A DNA stretch of 44,043 bases from Candidatus Pseudobutyricicoccus lothianensis (GTDB taxonomy: Bacteria; Bacillota; Clostridia; Oscillospirales; Butyricicoccaceae): assembly GCA_904419295.1 (NCBI GenBank), contig CAJFRA010000020.1, positions 1 through 44,043 of the forward strand. The letters run 5' to 3'. This document shows, in pieces, positions 16,148 through 24,237 of the stretch. A model generated the notes under the pieces. The model saw only the letters and a program-made list of their open reading frames with translations, did no database searches and had not been told where the DNA came from. The translations under genes and the position numbers were made by a program. How positions within the stretch are numbered: position 1 is the stretch's first letter; every line of letters starts with the position of its first letter.

Positions 16148-17350
16148 CTAACACGATCCCGGCAAGCCCTCCGCCATCAAGCGGGTGACATAGCCTACCG
16201 TTGCCCGGACTCCCATATCCATGGCCGATTCGTCAATATCAAAATGCTCATTGTGGTGTTCGGCACCGCTGCCCACTGCGGGGTTGCGAATGCCCAGCAG
16301 GGCCAGCACGCCGGGGTATTCCCGGCAATAGTTAGAAAAACTCTCCGAGGCGTACCACAGGGGGAATTCCTCGGGCACCGCCGCATCGCCAAAGAGCTCC
16401 CGGGCGGTTTTCCGGGCCACTTGGGCATAGCGGGGGTCGTTGACCACCGGCGTGCCCACATTTTGCATCACCCGGCCGAATGTGACCGTGCAGTTGTGGA
16501 TAGCCGCCACATGCTCCGCCGTCTTTTTCACCAGGTCCGAGGCTTTGTGCCCTTCCTCCCGGTCAAAAAACCGCATGCTTCCCCGAATCTGAGCCGTTTC
16601 TGGAAAGACGTTGTAAGTCTGCCCGCCCTGGATGGAGGTGACCCCAAAGGTCACGGTCTTTTCCACATTGAGCTGGTTCACAAAGACGCCGGGCAGATGG
16701 GCCACGATGCTGGCCGCTGCAAACACTGGGTTCACCGACAGATCCGGCCGGGAGCCGTGGCCCCCTTTGCCCTGCACCGTGATGTCGATTCCCGCAAACC
16801 CGGCCATGCAGGGGCCCGGCCGGATGCCGATCTTCCCTGCATCCAAGGCGGCATATACATGGAGGGCCCAAACGGTATCCACCTTGCGGCGGCCAAGGGC
16901 CTCCATCATCTGCCGGACGCTGGTCCCCACTTCTTCCCCGGCCTCAAAGCAGAAATACACCACGCCGTTCAAGCTGTCCCGGCAGCTGTACAACACTTCC
17001 ATACTGCCCAAGAGCATGGCGGTGTGGGCATCGTGGCCGCAGGCATGGCAGGTGTTCTCCTGCTCGGAGACGCAGACCCGAGGCCCTTTCAGGTTTTCCG
17101 GGTGTTCCCGCAGGGGCAGGGCGTCCATATCCGCCCGCAGGGCGATGTGGGGGCCGGGCCGCCCGGTGTCCAGCGTGACCAAAACAGCGGTTTCCGTCAC
17201 CATTTCATAGGGCAGGCCCAGGTGCCGGACTTTTTCCAAAACATAGTCCCGGGTCTTGTATTCTTTGCCGCCCAGTTCTGCCAAGCGGTGGATCGTACGC
17301 CGGTGCCCGATCACCGCTTCTTTCACACAGTCCGTGTCTATTTTTTTCAT
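16148..17350 (-). CDS. M20-family amidohydrolase (aminoacylase/IAA-amino acid hydrolase type)
   Basis: The 400-residue protein matches metal-dependent M20D amidohydrolases. Metal ligands are in NTCHACGHDAHTA (Cys and His, about 103-115), FEAGEEVG (Glu pair) and ALHVYAALDAGKIG; the lid domain carries GKGGHGSRPD, and the final His is in GAEHHNEHF. Relatives remove acyl groups from N-acyl amino acids or indole-acetyl conjugates. It sits inside an ABC amino-acid importer operon, between a permease and the ATPase. The likely flow is import of an N-acylated or conjugated amino acid, then cytoplasmic hydrolysis (inference). There is no signal peptide. The specific substrate is unknown. Confidence 0.9.
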   Translation of the reverse strand: MKKIDTDCVKEAVIGHRRTIHRLAELGGKEYKTRDYVLEKVRHLGLPYEMVTETAVLVTLDTGRPGPHIALRADMDALPLREHPENLKGPRVCVSEQENTCHACGHDAHTAMLLGSMEVLYSCRDSLNGVVYFCFEAGEEVGTSVRQMMEALGRRKVDTVWALHVYAALDAGKIGIRPGPCMAGFAGIDITVQGKGGHGSRPDLSVNPVFAAASIVAHLPGVFVNQLNVEKTVTFGVTSIQGGQTYNVFPETAQIRGSMRFFDREEGHKASDLVKKTAEHVAAIHNCTVTFGRVMQNVGTPVVNDPRYAQVARKTARELFGDAAVPEEFPLWYASESFSNYCREYPGVLALLGIRNPAVGSGAEHHNEHFDIDESAMDMGVRATVGYVTRLMAEGLPGSC

Positions 17351-17360
17351 CGTCTACCTC

Positions 17361-18062
17361 TCAAGCTGCCCGTTTTACGCTTTTGCCAAAATGCGCTTCC
17401 AGCCCGCGCCCCACCTTTTCAATCAGGAAGCCGAGGACCCAAAACACCAGCGCCGCCGCCACATAGGCTTCCAAATAGCAGTAGGCGTCCATCGCCGCAT
17501 CGGTGGCCCCTTTGAGGATGTCGCTGACACCCATCACATTGACCAGCGCTGTCGCCTTCATCAGCGACAGGGTGGAGTTCGTCAGCATGGGGATGATCAC
17601 CCGGAACATCTGGGGCAGGATGATGTCGCGGAACGTCTGGAAGGCTGTCATGCCCACTGCATACCCCGCTTCAAATTGTCCCCGGGGGATGGCCAGCAAA
17701 CCGCTCCGCAGCACTTCTGACGTGCCGGGCAGTGTGACGATGATCAAGCCCAGGATGGCGATGTAGATCAAGTTCACATCCCGGATGGTGATGTCCAGAT
17801 GGAGCAGGGCAATGATGTCGTTGAACGTATAGGTATACACCATCACACAGATCAACAGGATGAGGTTGGCCGGGAACGCCTTGGTCACAGCGGTCAATGC
17901 GTCGAAAAAAGGCGCCAGCACCGGGACCCGGTACGTCCGGATCAAAGCGATGCCCATTCCCAGCACCAGGCAGATCGCCAAAGTGGCAAAGCACATGATC
18001 AGGTTCTGGGGTATCTTGCTGATGGCGGCTTCCAGGCACAGGAAAAAATACTTTGCCTGCAT
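17361..18062 (-). CDS. Amino-acid ABC transporter permease (second)
   Basis: The 233-residue protein has about five membrane helices and the ATPase-docking EAA loop EAGYAVGMTAFQTFRDIILPQ. It belongs to the HisM/GlnP polar amino-acid permease family. The ATG at 18062 is preferred; a TTG two codons upstream overlaps the preceding gene's TGA and has a poor site. It probably forms a heterodimer with the permease encoded immediately upstream. It is followed 10 bases later by the M20 gene. Confidence 0.92.
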   Translation of the reverse strand: MQAKYFFLCLEAAISKIPQNLIMCFATLAICLVLGMGIALIRTYRVPVLAPFFDALTAVTKAFPANLILLICVMVYTYTFNDIIALLHLDITIRDVNLIYIAILGLIIVTLPGTSEVLRSGLLAIPRGQFEAGYAVGMTAFQTFRDIILPQMFRVIIPMLTNSTLSLMKATALVNVMGVSDILKGATDAAMDAYCYLEAYVAAALVFWVLGFLIEKVGRGLEAHFGKSVKRAA

Positions 18063-18064
18063 AC

Positions 18065-18769
18065 TCAAGCCCTCGCTTTCCGGCGGCCGCCCATACTATG
18101 GCCAAAGGCCAGCCGCCTGTTGATAAAGCGGAATACGATCTCCAGCCCCAGGCTGATGATGGCGAACACCACGGCGCAGCAGATGTATCCTTCCAGCAGA
18201 TGGCCGCCCATGGTTGCCAGATTCCTGGCTTTGCCCACCATATCGATGACGTTGACCATGTAGGCCAGCGCCGTGGCCTGGAACAGGCCGATGAACATGT
18301 TGCCCAACATGGGCAGGGCGATCTTAAAGGCCTGGGGGATGATGATATCCCGCATGGTCTGCATCCCGCTCATGCCCACTGAGTAGCCCGCCTCCATCTG
18401 GCCGGCAGGCACCGCCAGGATGGAGGAACGGATGGTCTCAGACAGAAAAGCTGAAATATTGATGCTGTAAGCGATGTAAACAAAGACCTCTGCCGGCCAT
18501 TCATAGGCATCTATGCCGAATTTTTGCAGCAAGACAGGCAGGCCAAAATAGACGATAAACATTTGGGTGATGACCGGCGTACACCGCACGTAGGAAACAT
18601 ACAACTTGAGCAGCCCGTCTACCACCCGGATCTTTTTCAGCCGGACCAGGGCGATGGCAAAGCCCAGGGTCATGCTGACCACAAAAGGGATCAGCACCAA
18701 CCGCAGGGTAACAGGGAACTTTACAATGATCTCGGGGAAATACTCGAGGACATAACTCCATGAAAACAT
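18065..18769 (-). CDS. Amino-acid ABC transporter permease (first)
   Basis: This 234-residue membrane protein has the permease pattern TLRLVLIPFVVSMTLGFAIAL, the conserved SYVRCTPVITQMFIVYFGLP segment (family R-x-T-P-x-x-x-Q), and the EAA loop EAGYSVGMSGMQTMRDIIIPQ. It belongs to the HisM/GlnP family. It starts 18 bases after the binding-protein stop, and its own stop nearly touches the next permease start, so both are translated in step. Confidence 0.92.
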   Translation of the reverse strand: MFSWSYVLEYFPEIIVKFPVTLRLVLIPFVVSMTLGFAIALVRLKKIRVVDGLLKLYVSYVRCTPVITQMFIVYFGLPVLLQKFGIDAYEWPAEVFVYIAYSINISAFLSETIRSSILAVPAGQMEAGYSVGMSGMQTMRDIIIPQAFKIALPMLGNMFIGLFQATALAYMVNVIDMVGKARNLATMGGHLLEGYICCAVVFAIISLGLEIVFRFINRRLAFGHSMGGRRKARA

Positions 18770-18787
18770 AGGCTTCCCCTAGCCCCC

Positions 18788-19669
18788 TTACTGGGGATTG
18801 ACCGAATAGTCTTCGTCAAACCATTCGATGGACAGTTCGGCGATCTTGCCCTCGTCGCGGAGCGCTTTGATGGCGGCGTCAAAATCCGCCTGCAATTCGT
18901 CGTTGCCCTTTTTCAGCAGCGCATAGGTGCCGCAGTCCATATTGGCATCGTCGATCAGGTCCACAGAGCTCATTTCGATGTTTGCATCGGGATAAGCGTC
19001 CAGATATTTGGTCTTCAGGTCAAAGTATGTGTGGGTATACGCGTCGTAAAGACCGTTTTCAATGCCGGCGATCATAGCTTCCAGGCTGGGGAACGTCTCT
19101 TGCAGGATGATGGGGTTATCCGGATGCTCTTCGTTGAAATCCACCAGGATCTGGCCGATGTTGTCGGTGGGGGAGTTGCACATGACCTTGCCCTGCAGGC
19201 TCTCCAGATCGGTCAGGTCGGTGCGGCCTTTTTTGTAGATCAGCCGGTAGTTGCCGTAATACATCAGGGATTCTGCCGACACGTTGTATTTTTCAGCCCG
19301 GTCTTCGTTATAAGCCATGTGATGGGATACCACATCATACTTGCCGCTCTCCAGGCCGACGAACAGGTTATCCCATGTGTCGCAAACGATTTCCACATCG
19401 TATTTGTCCGACATTTCTTCGGCTAGCAGCTGGAACAGATCATACTCATAGCCGTCCGGTTCCTCGTTTTCATTCACATAGCAGAAGGGGCGGTAGGTGT
19501 TGCCGATGGCGATGGTGATGCTCTGCTTGCCGCCGTCAGAGCCGCCTTCATTCCCGGCGTTGTTGCCTCCGGCAGCATTCCCGCCGCCAGCGCTTTCGTC
19601 GCTGCTGCATGCTGCCGCGCCCAGCAGCATGAGGGTTGCCAGCAACATGGCAATGATTCTTCTTTTCAT
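18788..19669 (-). CDS. Amino-acid ABC transporter substrate-binding lipoprotein
   Basis: The 293-residue product starts at the ATG with AAGGAG upstream; a longer in-frame extension lacks a site. It has a lipoprotein signal with lipobox LLGAAAC (Cys about residue 20), then a Gly/Asn/Ser-rich linker. The periplasmic-binding-protein type II domain (SBP_bac_3) follows: TIAIGNTYRPFCYVNENEEPDGYEYDL, GLESGKYDVVSHHMAYNEDRAEKYNVS, and ending DEGKIAELSIEWFDEDYS. It captures the ligand outside the membrane for the two permeases. It is the first gene of the five-gene operon. The ligand is unknown; the operon's M20 enzyme hints at a modified amino acid. Confidence 0.92.
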   Translation of the reverse strand: MKRRIIAMLLATLMLLGAAACSSDESAGGGNAAGGNNAGNEGGSDGGKQSITIAIGNTYRPFCYVNENEEPDGYEYDLFQLLAEEMSDKYDVEIVCDTWDNLFVGLESGKYDVVSHHMAYNEDRAEKYNVSAESLMYYGNYRLIYKKGRTDLTDLESLQGKVMCNSPTDNIGQILVDFNEEHPDNPIILQETFPSLEAMIAGIENGLYDAYTHTYFDLKTKYLDAYPDANIEMSSVDLIDDANMDCGTYALLKKGNDELQADFDAAIKALRDEGKIAELSIEWFDEDYSVNPQ

Positions 19670-19734
19670 TTCTCTTTCTCCTTCTTTTTCCGTCACATGT
19701 GGATACAAAAGGCCAGTTTCCCGGCCATCTAGAC

Positions 19735-19764
19735 AGTATATCGGTCTTTTCTCCCTATTTCCAA
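19735..19764 (-). promoter_or_regulatory. Promoter of the ABC transporter operon
   Basis: On the minus strand, TTGGAA (19759-19764) and TATACT (19735-19740) are 18 bases apart, giving a leader of about 60 nt. The rest of 19765-19985 is AT-rich and holds nothing else recognised. Confidence 0.6.
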
Positions 19765-19989
19765 TCGTTTTTCCCGATACTTCACCCTCGGATTTATTCA
19801 CTTTCGTGATTTTTCGTCAGAATAATGAACTTTTTCGAATTTCTATTGTATCCATCCCATTTCACTTTGTATATTTTATCTTAATCCACAGATGCTTTAT
19901 CTAATTTTTTATGAAAGTTGAACTGATACGGCCCAAAGTGGAAAACCAAAAGTAGTGCGAATTTTTCTTGCGCAGACGATACAATAGAC

Positions 19990-20034
19990 AAAAGGGCTTG
20001 CCGCCTGTTATCCACAGGTGACAAGCCCTTTTCT
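19990..20034. terminator. Strong hairpin/terminator with a perfect DnaA box in its loop arm
   Basis: AAAAGGGCTTG pairs with CAAGCCCTTTT, and an inner CCTGT/ACAGG stem forms the tip. The tip contains TTATCCACA (20008-20016), a perfect DnaA box. It acts as a backup terminator on the minus strand behind ppdK and works in either direction. Confidence 0.8.
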
Positions 20035-20084
20035 CACAACTTATGGGGCGATGGATGCAAAGATCTGGTTTTCTGTGGTCCCCT

Positions 20085-20122
20085 TTAAAAGAAATCAGGC
20101 CGACAGCCACAGGCTGCCGGCC
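20085..20122 (-). terminator. Terminator of ppdK
   Basis: Minus-strand GGCCGGCAG pairs with CTGTCGGCC around a 7-base loop, followed by TGATTTCTTTT. It lies 45 bases after the ppdK stop. Confidence 0.7.
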
Positions 20123-20167
20123 CAAAAAGGATCTTATGTGCTACATTGCCCTATTCAATCAGGACAT

Positions 20168-22795
20168 TTAGTTTTTGGGGAATTTCACCGCGGCCTGAGC
20201 AGCTGCCAGACGAGCGATGGGCACGCGGTAGGGGGAGCAAGACACATAGTTCAGGCCGATCTTGTGGAAGAATTCCACAGAGGCCGGGTCGCCGCCATGC
20301 TCGCCGCAGATGCCCAGCTTGATGTTGGGACGGGTCTTCTTGCCCTTTTCCACAGCGATCTGGACCAGCTGGCCGATGCCGTCCTGATCCAGGCTGGCAA
20401 AGGGATCCTTCTCCAGGATCTTCTTGTCATAGTAGGCATTGAGGATCTTGCCCACATCGTCACGGGAGAAGCCAAAGCCCATCTGGGTCAAGTCGTTGGT
20501 GCCAAAGGAGAAGAACTCCGCTTCCTGGGCGATCTCATCCGCTGTGATGGCGGCGCGAGGCACTTCGATCATGGTGCCAACCAGGTACTTCATCTCCACA
20601 CCGGATTCGGCGATGATGGCGTCGGCTGTCTTGGTGACGATGTTCTTGACGAACTTCAGCTCCTTGACCATGCCCACCAGGGGGATCATGATCTCCGGCT
20701 CGATCTCCAGGCCGGTCTGCTTCTTCACGTTGATGGCCGCTTCGATCACAGCGCGGGTCTGCATCTCGGCGATCTCCGGATAGGTGACGGCCAGACGGCA
20801 GCCGCGATGGCCCAGCATGGGGTTGAACTCGTGGAGGTCGGCGATCACTTGCTTCAGCTCTTCCACCTTCATGTTCATTTCGCCGGCGATCTCAATGATA
20901 TCCTCTTCTTCCTGGGGCAGGAACTCGTGCAGAGGCGGATCCAGGAAGCGGATGGTCACCGGGCGGCCGCCCATGGCCATGAACAGGCCTTCAAAGTCGC
21001 TGCGCTGCATGGGCAGCAGTTTTTCCAGAGCCTTGCGGCGCTGGGCTTCGTCTTTGGAAACGATCATTTCCCGCACGGCTTTGATGCGGTCTGCCTCAAA
21101 GAACATGTGCTCGGTGCGGCACAGGCCAATGCCCTCGGCGCCAAACCGGACAGCCTGTTCGGCATCCCGGGGGGTGTCGGCGTTGGTGCAGACTTTCAGG
21201 GTGCGGATCTCATCGGCCCAGCCCATAAAGCGGCCGAAGTCGCCTGTCATGGAAGCGGGCACAGTCTTGATCTCGCCCAGGTATACGTTGCCTGTGGAAC
21301 CATCGATGGAGATGTAGTCGCCCTCCGATACCTTTTGGCCATGGATGACAAAATACTTCTCTTCTTCGTTCATCTTGATCTCGCCGCAGCCGGCCACGCA
21401 GCAAGTACCCATGCCACGGGCCACCACAGCGGCGTGGGATGTCATACCGCCGCGGACGGTCATAACGCCCTGGGCCACTGCCATGCCTTCAATGTCTTCC
21501 GGCGAGGTCTCCAGGCGGACCAGTACCACTTTTTCACCTTTGTTGGCCGCTTCCACCGCTTCGGCAGCTGTGAAATACACCTTGCCGCAGGCGGCGCCAG
21601 GGGAGGCGGGCAGGCCCTGGGTAGCCGGTGTGGCCGCTTTCAGCGCAGCGGCGTCAAACTGGGGATGGAGCAGGGCGTCCAGCTGCTTGGGCTCCACCTT
21701 CATAACGGCTTCTTCCTTGGTGATCATGCCTTCGTCCACCAGGTCCACGGCGATCTTCAGCGCGGCCTGGGCCGTGCGCTTGCCGTTTCTGGTCTGCAGC
21801 ATGTACAGCTTGCCATTTTCAATGGTAAACTCCATATCCTGCATGTCCTTGTAGTGCTTTTCCAGCTTGTCCGCAATGGCGGAGAACTGGTCGTACACTT
21901 CGGGCATGACCTGCTTCAGCTGGTCGATGGATTGGGGCGTGCGGATGCCGGCCACCACGTCTTCGCCCTGGGCGTTCATCAGGAACTCGCCGTACAGATG
22001 GGGGTCGCCGGTGGCAGGGTTGCGGGTGAAGGCAACGCCGGTGCCCGAGGTGTCGCCGGTGTTGCCGAACACCATGGCCTGCACGTTGACGGCAGTGCCC
22101 CAATCGCTGGGGATGTCGTTCATGCGGCGGTAGACGATGGCGCGCTGGTTGTTCCAAGAGCGGAACACGGCCTTGACGGCGCCCATCAGCTGCTCTTTCG
22201 GGTCAGAGGGGAAGTCGACGCCCAGCTTTTCTTTGTATTCGGCCTTGAACTGCTCAGCCAGTTTTTTCAGGTCATCAGCATCCAGCTCGGTGTCCAGGTG
22301 CACGCCTTTTTCTTCCTTCATCTTGTCGATGAGCTCTTCAAAATACTTCTTGCCCACTTCCATGACCACGTCGGAATACATCTGGATGAAACGGCGGTAG
22401 CTGTCGTAGGCAAAACGGGGGTTATTGGTGATCTTGGCAAAAGACTCCACCACTTCGTCGTTGAGGCCCAGGTTCAAGATGGTATCCATCATGCCGGGCA
22501 TGGAAGCGCGGGAGCCGGAACGGACGGACACCAGCAGGGGGTTGTGGGGGTCACCGAACTTTTTGCCGGTGATCTCTTCCATCTTAGCCAGGTATTCATA
22601 GATCTGGTCCTGAATGTCCTGGGCGATCTTCTCACCGTCTTCATAGTAGCGGGTGCAGGCTTCGGTGGAGATGGTGAAGCCCTGGGGCACAGGCATGCCA
22701 AGGTTGGTCATCTCGGCCAGGTTGGCGCCTTTGCCGCCCAGCAGCTCACGCATGTTGCCGTTGCCCTCAGAGAACAGGTAAACGTACTTATGCAT
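20168..22795 (-). CDS. ppdK: Pyruvate, phosphate dikinase
   Basis: The 875-residue protein has the normal PPDK length. The N-terminal ATP-grasp domain begins KYVYLFSEGN and GGKGANLAEM, then SVRSGSRASMPGMMDTILNLG. The swivelling phospho-His domain carries GGMTSHAAVVARGMG (His about 455). The PEP/pyruvate TIM barrel ends with GICGEHGGDP, holding the catalytic Cys, and SPYRVPIARLAAAQAA. It interconverts pyruvate + ATP + Pi and PEP + AMP + PPi, in glycolysis or gluconeogenesis of many PPi-using anaerobes. AAGGAG is 8 bases before the ATG. It is monocistronic, with its own promoter (22852) and two downstream hairpins. Confidence 0.98.
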   Translation of the reverse strand: MHKYVYLFSEGNGNMRELLGGKGANLAEMTNLGMPVPQGFTISTEACTRYYEDGEKIAQDIQDQIYEYLAKMEEITGKKFGDPHNPLLVSVRSGSRASMPGMMDTILNLGLNDEVVESFAKITNNPRFAYDSYRRFIQMYSDVVMEVGKKYFEELIDKMKEEKGVHLDTELDADDLKKLAEQFKAEYKEKLGVDFPSDPKEQLMGAVKAVFRSWNNQRAIVYRRMNDIPSDWGTAVNVQAMVFGNTGDTSGTGVAFTRNPATGDPHLYGEFLMNAQGEDVVAGIRTPQSIDQLKQVMPEVYDQFSAIADKLEKHYKDMQDMEFTIENGKLYMLQTRNGKRTAQAALKIAVDLVDEGMITKEEAVMKVEPKQLDALLHPQFDAAALKAATPATQGLPASPGAACGKVYFTAAEAVEAANKGEKVVLVRLETSPEDIEGMAVAQGVMTVRGGMTSHAAVVARGMGTCCVAGCGEIKMNEEEKYFVIHGQKVSEGDYISIDGSTGNVYLGEIKTVPASMTGDFGRFMGWADEIRTLKVCTNADTPRDAEQAVRFGAEGIGLCRTEHMFFEADRIKAVREMIVSKDEAQRRKALEKLLPMQRSDFEGLFMAMGGRPVTIRFLDPPLHEFLPQEEEDIIEIAGEMNMKVEELKQVIADLHEFNPMLGHRGCRLAVTYPEIAEMQTRAVIEAAINVKKQTGLEIEPEIMIPLVGMVKELKFVKNIVTKTADAIIAESGVEMKYLVGTMIEVPRAAITADEIAQEAEFFSFGTNDLTQMGFGFSRDDVGKILNAYYDKKILEKDPFASLDQDGIGQLVQIAVEKGKKTRPNIKLGICGEHGGDPASVEFFHKIGLNYVSCSPYRVPIARLAAAQAAVKFPKN

Positions 22796-22851
22796 CTTTT
22801 ACACTCCTTATGTGATGAAATTCCACAATCGAGAAATCATAAACAGAAATT

Positions 22852-22860
22852 ATTATACCA
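22852..22860 (-). promoter_or_regulatory. Extended -10 promoter of ppdK
   Basis: Minus-strand TGGTATAAT matches the extended -10 consensus exactly (TATAAT at 22852-22857). No good -35 is seen. The start would give a leader of about 50 nt. Confidence 0.6.
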
Positions 22861-22897
22861 GAAAAAGCGAGGGATTGCACGAAAAAATTTTCTTACA

Positions 22898-23935
22898 TTA
22901 CCCCTCGTCTGCCGGCCGCCGGATAAAACCGCCGCCGACCACCCTGCCATTTTGGTAGAAAACCGCCGATTGACCGGGGGAGGGGGCACGGGCCGGCTGC
23001 AAAAATTCGATGCGGGCCATCTCACCGGGCAGATAAGTGACCAAAGCCCGGTCCGTGCGGCGGCTGTGGCGGATCTTCACATCGGCTTCAAAGGGCTGGT
23101 CCCCCACATCGGGCGCCGTTCTGCACAGGCTGTGGACAGTGATCTGCCAGGCCATGGGGTCTTTGTCTGTCAGCACCACCTGGTTTTTCGCCGGGTCGAT
23201 GGTCTTGACAAACAGGCGGCTGGCGGCGGATACCCCCAGCCCCCGGCGCTGGCCCACTGTGTAATGGTGGATGCCTTTGTGGCGGCCCAGCACATGGCCT
23301 TCTTCGTCCACAAAATCCCCGGGCGGGGGCACCGGTCCGCCCCGTTCCTCGATGAAAGCGGCATAATCCCCCTGGGGGATGAAACAGATCTCCATGCTGT
23401 CCGGCTTTTGGGCCACACTGAGCCCGGCCTGCCGAGCTTGCTGCCGGGTGCTCCCCTTGTCGGGCAGCTGGCCCAAAGGGAAGCGGATACGCCGCAGCCA
23501 GGGCTCGGGCAGCCGGTAGAGCATATAAGACTGGTCGTTTGGAGCAGGAGAGGCAAACAGGCCGGTCAGGCCGTTTTCCAGCGGACGGGTGATGGCATAA
23601 TGGCCGGTGGCCACCAGCTGGCACCCCAATTTTTCGGCAGCTTCCATCAAGAAGCGGAATTTGACCGCCGGGTTACACAAAATACAAGGGATCGGGGTGA
23701 TTCCCTGGAGGTAGCCCTGCACGAAGGGGGCGATGACTTCTTGTTCCAGAGCGGGCCGGATATCCACCACTTCCAGCTGGATCCCCAGTTCCCGGGCAGC
23801 CTGCCGTGCATCCTGGGCCCCTTGGCCCCCGGTCTCCAGATAAACGCCCACCACTTCGTGCCCCTGCTCCAGCAGCAAGCGGGCACACAGAGCGGAATCC
23901 ACGCCGCCAGAAAGCCCCAAAACCACTTTTTCCAA
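22898..23935 (-). CDS. mnmA: tRNA-specific 2-thiouridylase MnmA
   Basis: The 345-residue protein has the PP-loop SGGVDS at residues 9-14, the first catalytic Cys in CILCNPAVKF (about 95-104), and the second in DSMEICFIP (about 195-203). GQRRGLGVS and a C-terminal beta-barrel follow. It activates U34 of certain tRNAs with ATP and inserts sulfur delivered from a cysteine desulfurase, here plausibly NifS. The start is TTG at 23935: GGAGGGG lies 6-7 bases upstream and no ATG fits. A weak promoter (TTGCGC-17-TACAAT, near 23972-24000, minus strand) is possible. It runs divergently from dnaA. Confidence 0.93.
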   Translation of the reverse strand: MEKVVLGLSGGVDSALCARLLLEQGHEVVGVYLETGGQGAQDARQAARELGIQLEVVDIRPALEQEVIAPFVQGYLQGITPIPCILCNPAVKFRFLMEAAEKLGCQLVATGHYAITRPLENGLTGLFASPAPNDQSYMLYRLPEPWLRRIRFPLGQLPDKGSTRQQARQAGLSVAQKPDSMEICFIPQGDYAAFIEERGGPVPPPGDFVDEEGHVLGRHKGIHHYTVGQRRGLGVSAASRLFVKTIDPAKNQVVLTDKDPMAWQITVHSLCRTAPDVGDQPFEADVKIRHSRRTDRALVTYLPGEMARIEFLQPARAPSPGQSAVFYQNGRVVGGGFIRRPADEG

Positions 23936-24152
23936 ACTTTCCCCTCCTTTTCTCCACAGAACCTGGGCCCATTGTACCCTACTTTATCCCCAGGCGCAAG
24001 GGAAAACGCCTAAAAAATAGGGGGCAAGACCGGGGTTTTCCCAAAACATTTTTGCCAAAAAGCAAACGAAATTCTTTTCTTTTCCCGCGCGCTATATTAT
24101 AATGATGGTATAATTGTGCACAGATGCGGGCTTGCCTGTGCCTAATTTGGCG

Positions 24153-24181
24153 TTGTGCTGCGGGCCCGGGTGTGCTAAAAT
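24153..24181 (+). promoter_or_regulatory. Promoter of dnaA
   Basis: TTGTGC (24153-24158) and TAAAAT (24176-24181) are 17 bases apart, with TGC before the -10 (extended form). TTGTGCACA at 24113-24121, one mismatch from a DnaA box, lies upstream and could allow autoregulation. The 302-base gap from 23936 also holds an A/T-rich stretch with two TATAAT motifs (24098, 24109). Confidence 0.55.
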
Positions 24182-24237
24182 GAAATCTGCTATATTCATA
24201 TTTCAGACAGAATTTTTTTGATTGGATGAGATGCAAT

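Noticed and set aside
20018-24013. Very long open frame antisense to ppdK and mnmA
   Set aside because: It is a codon-bias shadow of two well-supported genes; its product is low-complexity, His/Gly/Leu-rich, with no recognisable family.
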